Counted from the stretch's first letter, positions 47,634 to 61,899 are shown. The stretch: DNA of 64,000 nucleotides from Zingiber officinale (GCF_018446385.1 NC_056003.1:26285198-26349197); one strand, 5' to 3'. Translations and numbers: made by a program. The notes: a model not told the origin generated them from the letters alone.

Positions 47634-48560
47634 AAAATGTAGTAATTTTAATTTAACAGAGTTAATAAATAATATTTTAATATAAAAATCTTTCATATGC
47701 AATAGTTTTAATTAAATTATTTTTTAAAAAAATTACCGAACTGATTTACTTTAATAATGAGTGTTGCTTTTAAATTTTCCTTGCCCTTGTTTCCTTGAGA
47801 AGTTACGATACGATGCTTGAGCAAGGAAAGGAAAACAGTGATTGCAAACGTGTGACCAACGTGGTGACCCTCAATGAGGCCAAGCTGTTGTGTGTGGACT
47901 TTGTTGTATAAAAGTTACTTTAGAGAAAACTTCTGCCATGGCGAAAAGTACGGAGTTAGCTAGAAAACACAAATTAATTAGCTAGTTTCATTGTTTTTGT
48001 GGCCGATTGAGCGGCAAAGGTGTCGGTCCGATCGGTTGCCCTTGGCATTTTACGGAGAGTTGCGGTCTAATTGATGCTCGGCAAAATGCGTTTGCCCTTT
48101 TGTGGATTCTTCTTCTAATTATCTTATGAGTATTGCTCATAGTTGATCTTGTTAGGAGCAAGGATAACGGAGTAGGGTTTAAATTAGATTTGGGTACTTG
48201 AATGCACGCGGAGCATGTGGAACTTGGTGACTCGATTTGATCGAGTTGTTTGGATGGATTAAACTCGATGGCTCGGAGGCCTGTCTTTGTTGATTATCGG
48301 TTTTGTTAAACATGAAAGGAAAGAAAAAATTGAGATGAATGAATTATGGATTTTGGACAATAGTGGATTATGCAAAGTTATAGATTTGGACACACCTGAG
48401 AACCAACATTGAGATGGCCATATGCCACGAGAAAAGGATTCAAAAGTCCACGAAAGTGTCGCTAAGCGATGATGAGGATATCACATGAATTTAGCAACAT
48501 GTGACTATAATAAAAATAATTAAAATAATTATCTAAACTTGTTAGTTTATTCTCGACAAA
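47634..48560. other. Gene-free spacer upstream of the tRNA gene
   Basis: Mostly unique-looking AT-rich DNA; no gene, RNA or element recognised. Confidence 0.5.
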
Positions 48561-48633
48561 GCGCCCGTGGCCTAATGGATAAGGCGTCTGACTTCTAATC
48601 AGGCGATTGTGGGTTCGAGTCCCACCGGGCGTG
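48561..48633 (+). tRNA. trnR-UCU: tRNA-Arg (anticodon UCU)
   Basis: Decodes AGA. The cloverleaf closes: acceptor stem GCGCCCG/CGGGCGT, anticodon stem TCTGA/TCAGG, loop CTTCTAA with anticodon TCT, T arm GTGGG-TTCGAGT-CCCAC. A and B box regions (TGGCCTAATGG, GGTTCGAGTCC) are intact and there is no intron. A TTTTT terminator follows at 48640. The sequence is of the nuclear plant type. Confidence 0.97.
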
Positions 48634-48644
48634 TCAGTAGTTTT

Positions 48645-48646
48645 TG

Positions 48647-48688
<42 letters not shown>
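48645..48688. repeat. (TA)n microsatellite
   Basis: About 20 TA units beginning right after the tRNA terminator. Confidence 0.97.
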
Positions 48689-50283
48689 TATTTGACTTTT
48701 ATAAATCAAATTAACGAGAAAAAAAAGGATCGCAGGATCAACTACAATCTAAAAGGTCTTCGTAAGTTTTTGCTATCCTAATTATTTATTTATGTGTCTC
48801 TTATAAATTAAATTAGCAAGAAAAATGAATCTCATGATTCAATTAAAATCTGAATTATAAAAACAATAAATCAACTAAATTAAATCGATATTGGTCTCGA
48901 GAGTGTGAAATGGGTCAAGTTGTATGTGACTGACCCAGTCTAATTTGACACAATCTGAATCATGTTTGGCAGACACAACAACCGTGTCATGGGTCAAGCC
49001 GGATGGGGTGGATCAATTGTTTTTCCAACAACAAATCAAACAATTTGCAATTTAAAACCAATCAAGACTCAAGAGTATTTTAGTAAAATAATAATAACAA
49101 AAATATAAACTCATGTGGCATTGTTTCTTCAGATTGCTTATAAATGTGAAATTTATTTTACAAGTTTGGTTCTTCATATATTTTGTTGGCTTTACATACC
49201 CACTTTTCATCTTAAGTTTACGATACTTTTTGTTCCATTTGGAGTTATTAGCCATGAGTAATATTCCATTACGATGTCTTATTTGCGATGATATATTTTT
49301 CGGTATTTTTCCGTTTTTCCAGTAGTCTCTCCCTGAAACTCATTCAGATTGAAAAGGCAAAGGCTAGATGGAATGGTTCACTTCTCTTTAGAGTCATTCC
49401 TCTATTTGGTTGGGCATCTATCAAACTAGAATGAAATCCAACATTTCCTCTTGAATCGGAATCAACATTCCCCCTCATCTAATAAAACCCTGTCCTAGAA
49501 GATCTCATGCTTCTCCGCAGCCAACCATATCTTGGTGAGGACCATCTTCTGTGACACATTCAGCTGACCATCAAGTTCTTCACTTCTTTTTGTTTGTTCT
49601 TTTTCATTTTCTTCTATTTTTTTCTCCTCTCCTAAATACTGATCTGGTTGTAATGCAACATTCTCGTAAGTTGCTTGATACCAATCTGTTGTGCTTCACA
49701 ACAATGCCTACTATGGAGTACAATCTAAGTTATTGTGCTAACAAATATTTTTATAATTCTTTACAGTGGAAGTGGAGTTCACTATCAACTAATCTGGAAT
49801 ATCGGCGGATCGCAAAGTTCAGCAATGATACAACACAACATGGAGGATCATCAAAATACAAAAACACCTAGCACTTCAAAAAGATGGAATCCAATTTTTT
49901 GTGACAATGAGATGGTTGTGTTGTGAGTAAATTCGGGCCCTTTTATACCATCCACCAAGGCCATAAAAGCTTTCTCGAAACCCAAAACACCAAGATTGCC
50001 TTTTTGAGCTTGTTTACATGCACAACCAAACATGACCTTCCTTGCAAAGTAAACGGCAGTAACCTAACTTGTTAACACAAGCATTCTGCGAAATCAAATA
50101 GTCCAAGCCAGTCGTCCAATCACACAAGACAGTGCCCGGTCAAATTCTGATGCTCCCAGCAAGTACTAGAGAAATGTTAAAAGCGAATACAAGACAGCAT
50201 GATACAGAGAACGGAGGCCAAAGAGAACCATCTTTGCATTTAGGATTAAGAAGGCATATGGTGATGAATCTTAACTACTTTGA
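48689..50283. other. Spacer between tRNA-Arg and RGH3
   Basis: AT-rich DNA. A short diverged duplication (CTTATAAATTAAATTAGCAAG and its AATCAAATTAACGAG partner) lies at 48695-48800. The part next to 50283 is probably RGH3 3' UTR. No gene recognised. Confidence 0.5.
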
Positions 50284-53200
50284 TTAACCAATTTCCCTCC
50301 TCTGACTGCTTGCATGTCGATTCGTGTCTCTCCGGTGCTTCCCCTTGCCTAACTCTTGATGACCATACTCTAAGTTGCTAAGCTCTTCACTGCTGCTATC
50401 ATGGTTATCATCCTTTTGATGGTAATGTCTTCTCTTTCTACTACTACCATCACTTGTATGTCGACTCATGTTTCTTTGGTGCTTCCCCCTGCCTGACTCT
50501 TCATGACCACACTCTAAGTTGCTAAGCTCTTCACAGCTGCTATCACCGTTATCATCCTTTTGGTGGTAATGTGTTCTCTTTCTACTACTACTTTCATGTT
50601 TCCTTTTTCGATTGTCGCTATGTAGATCAGATCGGGATGACCTGTACTTATTATAGTCTGCCCTTTTAGCGGGGCACTCACTGTGCTGTGTGTTGGAACC
50701 AAGATCCTCTGGACCAATTCCTTCGTAATGCTCTTCATCCATACTAGGCCTTCCATTGTATCGTTCTTCATCGAAAGTATCCTTGTGACTAGACTTCTCA
50801 CCTGACAGGCTAGTGGATTGGTCATCACTAAACTGTCTGTCGTCATCAGTGTAGTCTGAAGATTGCACATCTCCCTTTTCATGAAATCTTGATTTATTCT
50901 CTGCATACTCAATGGAATAATTTTTCCCTCTCTTTCGCCTCAGCGAGTATTCCTTGTGTTTCATCTTGTGCCTTTCCTGATCATCATAATAGTTATCTTC
51001 GTATTTATGATGGTTTTTCAGAGAAACCCTGTTGTTCTCCTTGTAGTTACCTTCAGCAGAATCACAATTTCGCGTTCTCCCACTCTTGACAAATTTGCCA
51101 TGTCCTCTGTCTCTGTCATGCTTTTCAGTTAAAGCTGCATATTCTTCTCTCCTACTACTGAACTGCTCTCTCCTGATTGAACTATGACTATATGGATCTC
51201 TTGTAGTATCTGACTCTTTGGTAGGAGAACCACCACTGTCAGACCTTCGAGAGTGGAACCTAGTATTAAAATAAAAATAAAAACTTAGCTGTGGTCAAGC
51301 AACTGCAGTAAGCCATGAAAAAAAAAATGAGAGAGATTTAATAGGTACAACATAAAAGCATGCAATCATTCTCTCTGATCCAAGCATGCCTACTCATGAA
51401 AGGATCCCAAAGGACAAAAGCAAAACGAATCCAATAGTCCCTCTATAAACTATTGTATCAGTGTTATCGAATTATTTGCCTACACTATATATTAAGATTT
51501 TTTTAATCAAATAACTTCTTTGTTACTAGACATGAAACAACATACCTTTTTTTGCTTGGTGTTCTATCTGAACGCCGAAACCTCTCGGATTCTCTGTAAT
51601 CGACCAGCTTGTCATACTGGCATTCAGTTGAAGTACCAAACAAAGCAATCATTCTTTTAATCCAGTATTTGGGAGGAGGGTTATCCCAATCCGCCCATTC
51701 ATAATCTCCTCCAGGGTTGCGGAAGCAGTGAATGAAATTGCAAGCAGTACCATGGGAACATGTCTGAATAAAGTAATGGAGATATAAACAAGATGAGTCA
51801 ACATACTATGACTGTTCAGATGAACTAGAAAATATCATAACTAGCCAAAAACATTCACATATTATGATAATGACAGAAAACTTAAGCATATGTTTAAACA
51901 TCAACTATATTGCTTCTCCCTTCCTAAAGAATAGTAGTCGTTGGACCAACTAGTCACCATACTCAATTTTAACCGATACTGGTCATGACAGATGCTTGCA
52001 ACACATGACTAGTTTAATGCAGCACACAGCTGAGACAAATATATTTTTTCCCATGCCAACTCGGGTGTCAATATTTGCCATAGATGCAGACCCAAGTATG
52101 ATAACAGTTGTTTCTAAAAAACATGAATATATGATCAATAGGGACTTCAAGTGCCTATATACACAGCTTCATAACAGGTGAGAGGTCAACAAGGTGCATA
52201 ACTTCAGGTGAGAGGTCAACAAGGTACACAGGTTCGTAATAGGTGAGAGGTCAAGAAGGTGCATACTGCCATATTAGGTATTACCCACAAAAAATTAATC
52301 CATAGTCAGAAAGCTATGTCATACCAAAATAACTTCAGTATGTCCCTATGAACTTCTTAACGTTTTATGTATGGCACTAGTGGTAGACTGCATCCATTAT
52401 GATAAAATTTCTTAAATGTTTTATATATGTCACTAGTGGTAGAATGCATTCCTTATATGCTAAAATATAAATTTCTGCAAAATTCCATATCAATCATATA
52501 TGCTACATTGCAATAAGTGCTAAAATGCATGCCAATTATTATTGTAATACTTAAAAAAATAAAATATTTAATAAGCATTTCAATAGTAATATATAAAATT
52601 TATGAAATTAAAATTTAGCTTACATTATTTTCAATAAACTTAATCAAATTGAAGTTACTCACAATAAATACTGTCTTAGATATAATAATAAATAATGAAT
52701 AATGAAAATATTTATATTCTTTATTAATAAACTTTAACATATTTATTTACAACTTTCCTATTGCTAAGTGACAGTTATGCTAATAATGAAACAGTGAACG
52801 GTAACTATAAAGACATATTTGTGAGGTCAATTTGTAGGGATATGATATACAAACAAAATTTGTGGCAAAATACAAAAATCAATCATTGATCTAGCTCATA
52901 AGTGATATGATGTTTGCTTCTATAGGGATGTGCGAAAAGATAAACACATTGACATACCTTAAACTTTGACTTCATGTACTCACCACATATAGCAACCTTC
53001 CATCTTGTAACACTGACAAATTCACATGTCATCTAATTCAACAACCATGTTAGAGCTTTGACAGTTATGTATCAGTAAGAATACAAGATTGGGTACAAAA
53101 TTTATTATTTTCCCTGATTTTTCCAAGGAAAAAATATAGAAACTATCCAAACATGAGATTTGAAGCCAAATAACTTTGGCAAGTACCTGTTTTCCAGCAA

Positions 53201-56200
53201 AATAACGACCATTAATATTATTATATGCAAGTACAGCCGAATCCAAGGACTTGTAGTGCACATATACATTCCCACGCAGATGATAGGAACCATTATTGCA
53301 CACCTAATCATAGGAATAAAAATTTAAGAACTTGGTTGGTTAAAATAACATTAACATGCAAAAAGTGCAATTTCTAAACACTAAAATCACAGAAATATTT
53401 ATAGGCATTAATGTGACTAGCAAACATGCAGAATGCAGATGGTGAAGAATCAAAAGGTAATGAAATTCTCAAAAATCATATCCAAGTGTTATTAAGTTAC
53501 ATATGTAGAACAGTGTGCACATAAGATGGACCATTTTCAGGATTGTGAATGGATTCAAAAGCCATAAAACCACCATTTAGTTGCACAAAATGGAGAAATC
53601 TCCTTCAACAATATTTTTGTTTGGTATTAAAGGTCATAAAGAAATGATAATTGAACTATGAGAACAATATTGCAAATTGCATCCAGACATGCGTCAAAAG
53701 TAATTGCAGAATAGTTTGCATAGATGGAATTAAATATAAGAAGGGCCAGAGCAGGAAAGTACAGCAACCACTGACCAAAGCACATATTGTTAGGCATTAG
53801 CAACACCTTTTTTTGCAGATTTGAAATGATCACTATTAATAAATTAACCAGCACGATTCAATTCTGCTAGCAGAAAAATAAAAATTAAGGAGCATGATTA
53901 GCATGGGTGACAAATAGCTCCTGTTTTATGCCAATTCCAATTGAAAGACAATTTTAACATAGGGAATCTGATTGAGACTTTTAAAACTGATGAAATGTAT
54001 TGGTTATATTGATCGGCAGGATGCAGCTGAACCAACCAGTATTTACATAAATTCATTTATATTCTCTATCACAATTATGGTGGCAACACCTCTCTATCAC
54101 AATTATGAACGTTATTCTGGTGGCCACAAAACTTTTGCATAAAAAATTTGACAAAAAAGGCATCAGGCAACCTTGAAATTTACAAGTTCACCAAACTTCA
54201 GGAACTCTGTATGTACATCTTCATAAAATTCTTCATAACAATGGTCCACCTCTTCATCAGTATACTGACATATGCATAGGTTAAGGTAGTATGTTAAGGT
54301 CACAAGACAATTAAGTAAAAATTAAGAACAAAAATCTACTTCCTGAGAAGCACCTATAAAATGGAACAAAACATCAGAACAAATATATGCCAAACTCACA
54401 GCCTACTTGATTCTAGATAAACTCAAAATATCAACCTTTTAATATAATTTATAAAAATACAGGAATTATTGTTCTTTTGTTTTACAAAACTCGCATACTA
54501 CTTCATTCTAACAAATTCACAGCATACAAAAACAACCATAGGGTATACTGACAATTTAGGGCCGACTACATGGAACTTATTTCTACTTTAATTCTATGAC
54601 CAGTAACGCTCCAGGTCATCTAGATAAATTGAAGGTGCCCATTATTTTAATCCAAACACCATTTTTAGTGTTCGTGGCAACCAGGTCCTCACCATTCACA
54701 AATAAGAATTGCAAAAAATTATTTTCCTGCTTGGTTATAGGACTAACTCAAAATTAACATGCTCCCCCACAAATATGGCTCTTCTGAAGCATCAAACAGT
54801 CTACGACACTTATCTTTAGTTTAGTCAAAATAACAAGGATGATTAATCTCCATGAATCAAGAATGACACCTGAGATCCACATGTAGGAAATCTGCATGAA
54901 TAAAAATTTATTTATAGTTCTTTACTTTTGATGGATTTATGTTACAACATAATGCACCAATACTAATGCACGATCCACTTGAAAAGGCTTATGGCTAGTT
55001 AAATTTAACCAAGCCAACTAATCTGACCAAGGATATCTCACATTTATGCAAAAGCAACATTTCAAATTTATATGTTAAATAAAAAATTATGTATTCAGAT
55101 TTATGTATCATCATTGTGGCAATTGAATATCCAAATACTGATTATTTACACACATTCTAACTCAAAATTTTCAGTATTAACAATCAATACTACTCTTACC
55201 AGACTCACAAATTCAGAAATTTAATTTCAAGTGAATCAGAAGTACACCTGCGGCATTTATAACCTATAAATTAATACTCTACTAGGAGTTAGTACTCCGA
55301 GGTTCTTCAAAGTGTGATTAACAAAAAAACTTCACTATATGTAAAAAAGGATATCATCACCTGCAAAGAAAAATCTTCAACCAAACATTAATAGATCAAA
55401 TATAAGAAATGGATGATGTGCATGCATGGAGTCAACTAATCAGGTAGCAAATAAATTTGGCAATATATGCATTGATCTCAAAAATAAACAGATGAGAGAA
55501 GGTGTGAATGGGTCACAAAGTCCTGAAGATAGGAATTCACAGTGTGTGATAAAATATTGAACATGATGAAATAATAGCTACAGAATCAATGAAGTAGGAT
55601 ACTGAGGACAATTAAACTTTCCAGCTTCAACAAAAGTAATAACCTTGAACCTCCATTCGAGCATACATCAAGACGAACCTCTGATGCGATATCGTCAAAG
55701 AGAATACAATCATGTTATATATTTAAAAAGATAATGGATTTACCACACTCACTAGAAAGAAACCAGCCATTTAGATATATAAAGGAGAAAACATCAACAA
55801 ATATTATCACAATGACTTAAATTCTTTTTAAGCAGAAAATACCTCACACTGTTTATTGGAAAATAATTTACTGATACTAATTTTATTAATTTGGTAAAAT
55901 CTTCTCAGCCTGTTGCCTAAGAAGGGTTCTTAGATGAGTATTAACTGATTCAAGGACAAATCAATTGCCACATTAATGGATTAAAAACTAGACAAGTTAG
56001 AACACATAAAAGATGGTGCGATTATTCCCAACTATACTTCTATGATAATAAAAGAAACAGACTATGAAATTGTAGTAAATGATAACTTGAAGATCAAACA
56101 AATAGCATAATGAGGATACCACATTATCCACAAGAGTGGATGATCTTACAAACCTCTAGCCCCTCATCTTGCTCCCAGGAAAGTCCAGGACCATTGTACA

Positions 56201-57832
56201 TATTTTTGATGAGCAATGTGCAAGATTTATCAGGGTGAAAGTGAACTCTACTACATCGTGATCCAAATCGACAAGCCCCTGTCTTAAGGTGAAATGGGCA
56301 ATGAGCCTTGTCCTAGAAAGAAAAAAAAAGTAAGTCCAGAATGACAGTCAAATCCTAATATATATACTATAAAAAATTATAAATTATTTTCAGAAATTAA
56401 TAGATGCTGAACAAACCATAGGGAATTATTCAGCATGCATACCTGCTCTGTACCAAAGTTTGGAACCTCTTGGGCAACTTTTTCAAGCACTTCTTGAGCA
56501 GAAACTGATGAGCCATCCATGTATGAAGCAAAAGCCACAGATTGTGGTGGTAGTGGATTGGATGTTGGTCGGTTATCATCCTATAATATAGTGAAGCTTT
56601 CAAAAAAATAAACAGTAATACCAATCACAACAAACTACTAAACAATTGGAGATGAACTAAGTCACTGACCTCTTCGGGTTGCTTTTTGCAAGTTCCCTTT
56701 GCAACTTTAACTCTTTTCTTCTTGACTATGATCTCATTTCCTTGCCAAATGATTTCAGCAGGCCCTTCTTCAATGTAATCCCATTCGTTGTCTTCATCCA
56801 ACTCATTTTCCTGTGCATAGTGATGATTATTTTCAAGTATAATATTAAAGGCTTAAGAAAAGTTTAGCCACATTGTTCATGAATACAACTTCCGTCAGTC
56901 TTAAAGAGTGTAGTTTTCATTTATATGATCGTTCATATGCATGTTTAACAATCCAGTACACTATTAAATATAGCATTGAAGTTTGATATGTTAGTCAAAT
57001 GAATACATCAAAGCATACAAGTTACATAGTCAATTCAGAAAGGCTTGTATAAAAAGGGCACTCAAGTAGTTCTTTACAGTAAAATTATATACAAGGAAGA
57101 TCAAAAACTTGATTTAGAAGTTTATCGAGTCCGTTTGAGCATTGTACAATTAGTACACAGTATTAGCAAAAAAAAATCTACAAACAAATTCTAAAGGTCT
57201 AACTATAAGTGATGATTTCAATGAATAGATAAACAGGATAGGTTTCAATTTTCTTTAATGAATTTTGGCTAAACAATTTGTATCAATTTCCTCTAGTTGA
57301 GTAGGTAACATATTGAATTCAGTTGGGAGTGCAGCGATAAACACATTGAACACAGTATGGTGCAGTAAGACAAACTGAACAAATAGAAACAAAGAAGTCC
57401 AAAGAAGTTTACACAGTCTCCAGCCGAAGCAGAATCTAAAAGCATAATATTACCAAATAGAATGGAGAAAAGAAAAACCTTCTGTTCCTGCGCTTTCTCC
57501 AGAAGCTTCTTCCTCTGCTCTTCCTCCTCAGCCGCCTTCCTCGCAGCGGCGGCCTCCAGCCATTGCCTCTCCCTCTCCTCGAACACCGCCCGCTCCCTCT
57601 CCGCTATCTCAGCTTCTTCCTCCTCCCTGAGGCGCAACCTGCGCAGCTCTTCCGGATCAGCGAGCCGCGCCTCCTCCTCCTCCTTCTCCCTGATTGCAGC
57701 CTCCCTTCGCAACTGCTTCCGCTTCAGCTTCTTCACTGTTTTCCTTCTGTCCTTCCTAGTCTGACAGCAGTTCGCAGATGCCAGTGCATCATCAAGCACC
57801 GCCGATCCTGTGCCGGCGCTTTGCTCCGCCAT
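50284..57832 (-). CDS. RGH3: ZRSR2/U2AF35-related splicing factor (RGH3-type, CCCH zinc finger)
   Basis: Nuclear splicing factor that in maize (RGH3) and animals (ZRSR2) helps recognise 3' splice sites, with a main role in U12 introns. Nine exons: 57832-57479, 56810-56670, 56580-56443, 56312-56154, 54264-54172, 53303-53187, 53032-52958, 51763-51546, 51259-50284; phases agree; 756 residues. Order: Lys/Arg/Glu-rich coiled coil, acidic [13 protein letters not shown] block, CCCH finger 1 ([20 protein letters not shown]), a UHM/RRM ([18 protein letters not shown]), finger 2 ([12 protein letters not shown], then CNFIH), the plant-type [15 protein letters not shown] block, and an Arg/Ser/His-rich tail with a 48-residue tandem repeat. 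Splicing partners were not tested here; function follows orthologues. Confidence 0.93.
50296..50600 (-). repeat. In-frame tandem repeat in the RGH3 tail
   Basis: Two copies of about 144 bases encode [15 protein letters not shown] and GKGKH/GRGKH units. Copies differ at several residues ([12 protein letters not shown] against [12 protein letters not shown]). Confidence 0.85.
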
Positions 57833-60219
57833 CGGAGTGGAATGATCAACGAAAGACCGATCGGGTAGGGTTGGAAGGTACGAGCGTAGCCGAGATCGAT
57901 GATTGGGCGATGATTGGGTCTTGGTTATGAAACCGAGCCAGCCTTTGGCAGCTTAATTAGGCCGAGCCGGCCTGTTAGCAATTGGGCCGATCAGCCTTTT
58001 GGTGGTTTAATTGGACCGATCCAACCTTATTTTCACTGGTATACTTGAAATGTTCTCTACCTCTTCCTCTAGGGTTCTGTGGAGGGTGATTCAGAGTTTC
58101 TTCAGTAAAGAATTGTGCAAAAGGTGGGTCCCGTCGCCCAGCCATGGAGAAGGATCAGCGGCCCTGGTGAAGATCTAGTTATCATGATCGCAACTACGGT
58201 GCAATATTTCATTGCACCATAGATCATGAAACTCACAGATCAAAGCCAGGAGGTATGTATTTCGAAGTTCCAATATTGATATATCATCATCTAGTGGTAG
58301 AATCCTCCCTTACTATCCTATCCCCCCCCTTGAAACTTCAAAACAATCATAGTTTTGCAAATTCAACAAATACATGTTTATGATGTAGGATATGGTACCA
58401 TGTTCGTCACTACATAATCATGACCACTTGTGTGTCATTCATTATCGTTTGTTGGTGGGGATCACTCATACTGTCTATAAGCTTGGAAGATGTGGTTTCT
58501 TAGTTAATTTATTTCAGGTATATCGATCAAGAATCAGATCCATCACATATTTGCAAGAAGAACCAACCATGCCAATGTTAATTGACTTTTACATCATTAG
58601 AAAATTGGTAATTAAGGACTTAGGCAGTTGCTACTGCTCAAGCAAAGAAAGCTGCAAGAGGTGGTAAGCATAGCAGAGGTGCTCAGTAATGTAACATCTA
58701 GAGTGGAAATAGAGGTGAAAACTGAAAATTAAGAGATTTAGCAGCTTTTACATTTTTACATGCGTCTCTTAAGTTATGAAAGCCACCAGTATGAAGAGAG
58801 AACACTTGTCTTGCCATATAATTATATAAATCCCATTCAATTAGCAGAGACATTAAGGGTGGTTTATATGTGAAAGACCCATGTTTTTGTCTCCCGTGTC
58901 TTATGTTGCAAAATGGGAACCAAGATTTTTTTTTCTCGGCATAACAAATTGGATGACCTCACTAGTTATTGCCTTAATGTTGGAACTGGTTCATCTTTTC
59001 TCATTAATTTAGAGTGATCTTTGTATAGTGTTTGCTAGCGATTTCTTTGTTGACTAGGTGAAGATACTAATATTGGCAAAGGGTGACAAGAGTATGGATG
59101 ACAATAGGGCAATGTTGACTTTTCAATTCTCATGTAAGTTGCTTCTATGAAAATAATTGTTTCCTGTCCTCTTTATTTTAATCTCCATGCGCTTAATTCT
59201 ATTTTGGTATATTTCTTTAAGATTTTAGTAATTATAGACAATGGTGCATGCAATTCATAGTAGCATCCGTGCTTAAGTTTTGATCACATACAAACAAAAT
59301 ATTCTAGTATTAGACTGTTCGAGAGATCTATATCTATGTTATCTTATAAACCTGGTTAAAGAAATTAGCAGAGTATGCATCATTCTCCGACCTATGTTGG
59401 ATTCTATTAGGAGTATCTGACGAAATATCAATCTATTTGTCCAATTCGGTGTCACCTCGAGCGCTGTGTCTGATGCGTGGAGCATAAATCAGGTCTGAGT
59501 ATTAGAGGCTCCATCTAGTTGAAGAAGGGCAATTCTCAAAATAATGATAGAGGATATGACAATTAATCTTACGATCTCTTCATGTTACCTAGTTATGTTT
59601 TAATTTTGTTTCTGTGTGCAACTAAGAATCATATGGATTAGTCTACCAAGGGATAAAAAATTCTTGGTATCAAGTATAAGCCATCTTATAGATTGACAAT
59701 GGAACAGTGTAGGAAGGCAACATACTTATTGTATATCGATTTGAACATCTATTGGATGCTTTCCTTCCACTAAAACATTAGGTTATATATCAAGCAAAAA
59801 ACCAATACTTTCCAAATGAGTTCAAATTATATTCTGCTCACAATGCTAACCGGTTTGGTTTTTTTTTTCCTTATCTCAGATGAGCACACAAAAGAATTCT
59901 TTACCGAATTATTTGTCGAAAAGTCTGAAGCAGGTAGAGGGAAGAGCTGGAAAGTGCTTGTTACTATCAGCATTTCGAGATGTTCTTCGTGATTGCATTT
60001 ATTTTATTGCCCAACTAGAACAAGAAGCTCTTTTTCTCATCTAATTTAATATGTTGTAAGATAATGCTTGTTGCAGTGAACCTCATTTAACATCCATTCA
60101 TTTTCCTTTGGGGTACATAAAATATCACATGGGTTTAATTTGTATGTATAACTTGTTTCAACGAAAGATTGCAAAAGGGGATTACTCACGTAATTTACAT
60201 AATATCCTTTTTAATGGAC
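57833..60219. other. RGH3 upstream region and uncharacterised DNA
   Basis: The first 200-300 bases are the presumed RGH3 promoter. Near 58190-58222 a hairpin GGTGCAAT-ATTTC-ATTGCACC occurs. Exon-like stretches with AG/GT borders are at 58520 and 59880-59931, but I cannot join them to any known gene. No confident gene is called. Confidence 0.45.
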
Positions 60220-61415
60220 AAATATATTTATGGGGAAAATACCTTAATTAACCCTCTCTATTTTCTATGGAGTAGTATTTTATCTCCTTGTATTTAAAAA
60301 ATAATACTTAATCTACTTTCATCAAAGTCAAATATGAAAAAAAATATATAAAATATAATTATGTTTTTTAATTTTTTTTTTTGATAATATTTAGAAGGAA
60401 ACATATTGATATTGGATTGATGTAGAAAATAATTAATTAGGTTGGGTTGACTTTTTAATTATTAATTAATTGGATCGATGATGTAAGGAAGAAATATATA
60501 TATAAAAGGATAAAAAAAAATATAAAAAACATCTAGTGATAGTATTCTTTGTCACTCGCTTGGATCTATGGTTGATGTCGGTACGTATGCAAAGTAAAAC
60601 TTGTTATATGAGGGTTGGCATTGTCGATGTTATCCTTTTGATGGTCAAGTGAGTGATGAATTGAAATGTAAGACTCACGTGCATGTATGAGAAAGTAAAA
60701 GAACTCAAAGAAGACGAAGAAAATTTATCTACGCGTAAGAAAATAAAATTATATCTTCACTTATTTTCAGAGAACCTTATATAATCATGGATAGGAGTGG
60801 ATCTAAAATTTTAAATTTAAGAGGAAATGGAAAAAATAATTATTATATATTGTATATGTTTACGTTGAGGGGAGGCGACCATGTCGTTGCCTCAAATTCA
60901 TTTCTCTTTCATTCCCTATTCCTATACCCCATACATTTCTTATACTTAAAATTTGAGGGGAGGCGGTCGCCGGGACGATAAAAATATATATTTTAAACTA
61001 CTTAATTTTATTTTATTAGTATAATTAAGTATTATTCTTTATAAATTGTTCAATGTTACATATAATTTATTAATTTCAACAGTCATTATGGTAAAAGGCG
61101 AATACGTAATAAATCAATAGTCATGTACTTATTAAAAATATCAAATAGGATTTTGAATTGTCTAGAATTAGTTCAGATATTAATAAAGAAAAAGAAGTGA
61201 CGTTATTAATAAATTCAATATATTTTTTCCTCTTAAAATTATCAAAAAAAAAAAATCAGAAAGTTAAAGATATGATTATTTATTATTATTATTTTTCACA
61301 TTTGACTTTGATAAAAGAAGATTAAATATTATTTTTAAAATACAAGAATAAAAGACTACGAGATAGAAAATAGAGAGAGGGGTTAAAGTTATTTGTCCTG
61401 TATTTATATTTAAAA
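60220..61415. mobile_element. Long-inverted-repeat element (about 1.2 kb)
   Basis: The left arm (TTAATTAACCCTCTCTATTTTC, then AAAATAATACTTAATCTACTTT, then ATCAAAGTCAAATATG) is matched in reverse complement by about 61280-61415. Arms are about 130 bases. The core holds two GAGGGGAGGCG blocks (60869 and 60955). Ends and target duplication were not fixed. Confidence 0.6.
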
Positions 61416-61899
61416 AGCTATTTGTGCATATTTCTTGAACAATTTCTACATAATTCTCTGGATATTTTAAAAAAACACCTAAAATTTTTTAAGTAAATTT
61501 TATTTGGCACTTATTCCGAAGTTTTTTTTTTTTTTGATTGTTGAATATTGAAATCTTTTTTAAAATGATAAATATCGATCATAAGTGATAACTAAGTAGC
61601 TAAGTTTGTGTGAGAAGGAGAGTGTGAATGGGTTTGGCCGATTAGGGTTAGGGATTCAAGCTGACCTTTTTGAACACTCCAACGGGCCCTTCTTCGCCGA
61701 TCTCAGGCCGCCGGCGATGCTGTCAACGCATACGTAGCTCTCCTCCGCTTCATCGTTATTCCTATGTTGTTCCAGGTATCTCATTGCCGGCAGTGTTTCT
61801 CGTCGTCTCCGTCTTGTGGGAATCGTTCTCGTGCCCTTTTTCTTCATTTCGGAAGTAAGAGGTTCGGGCAGGTGCTATTTGAAAATCGAGTGCAGTTTA

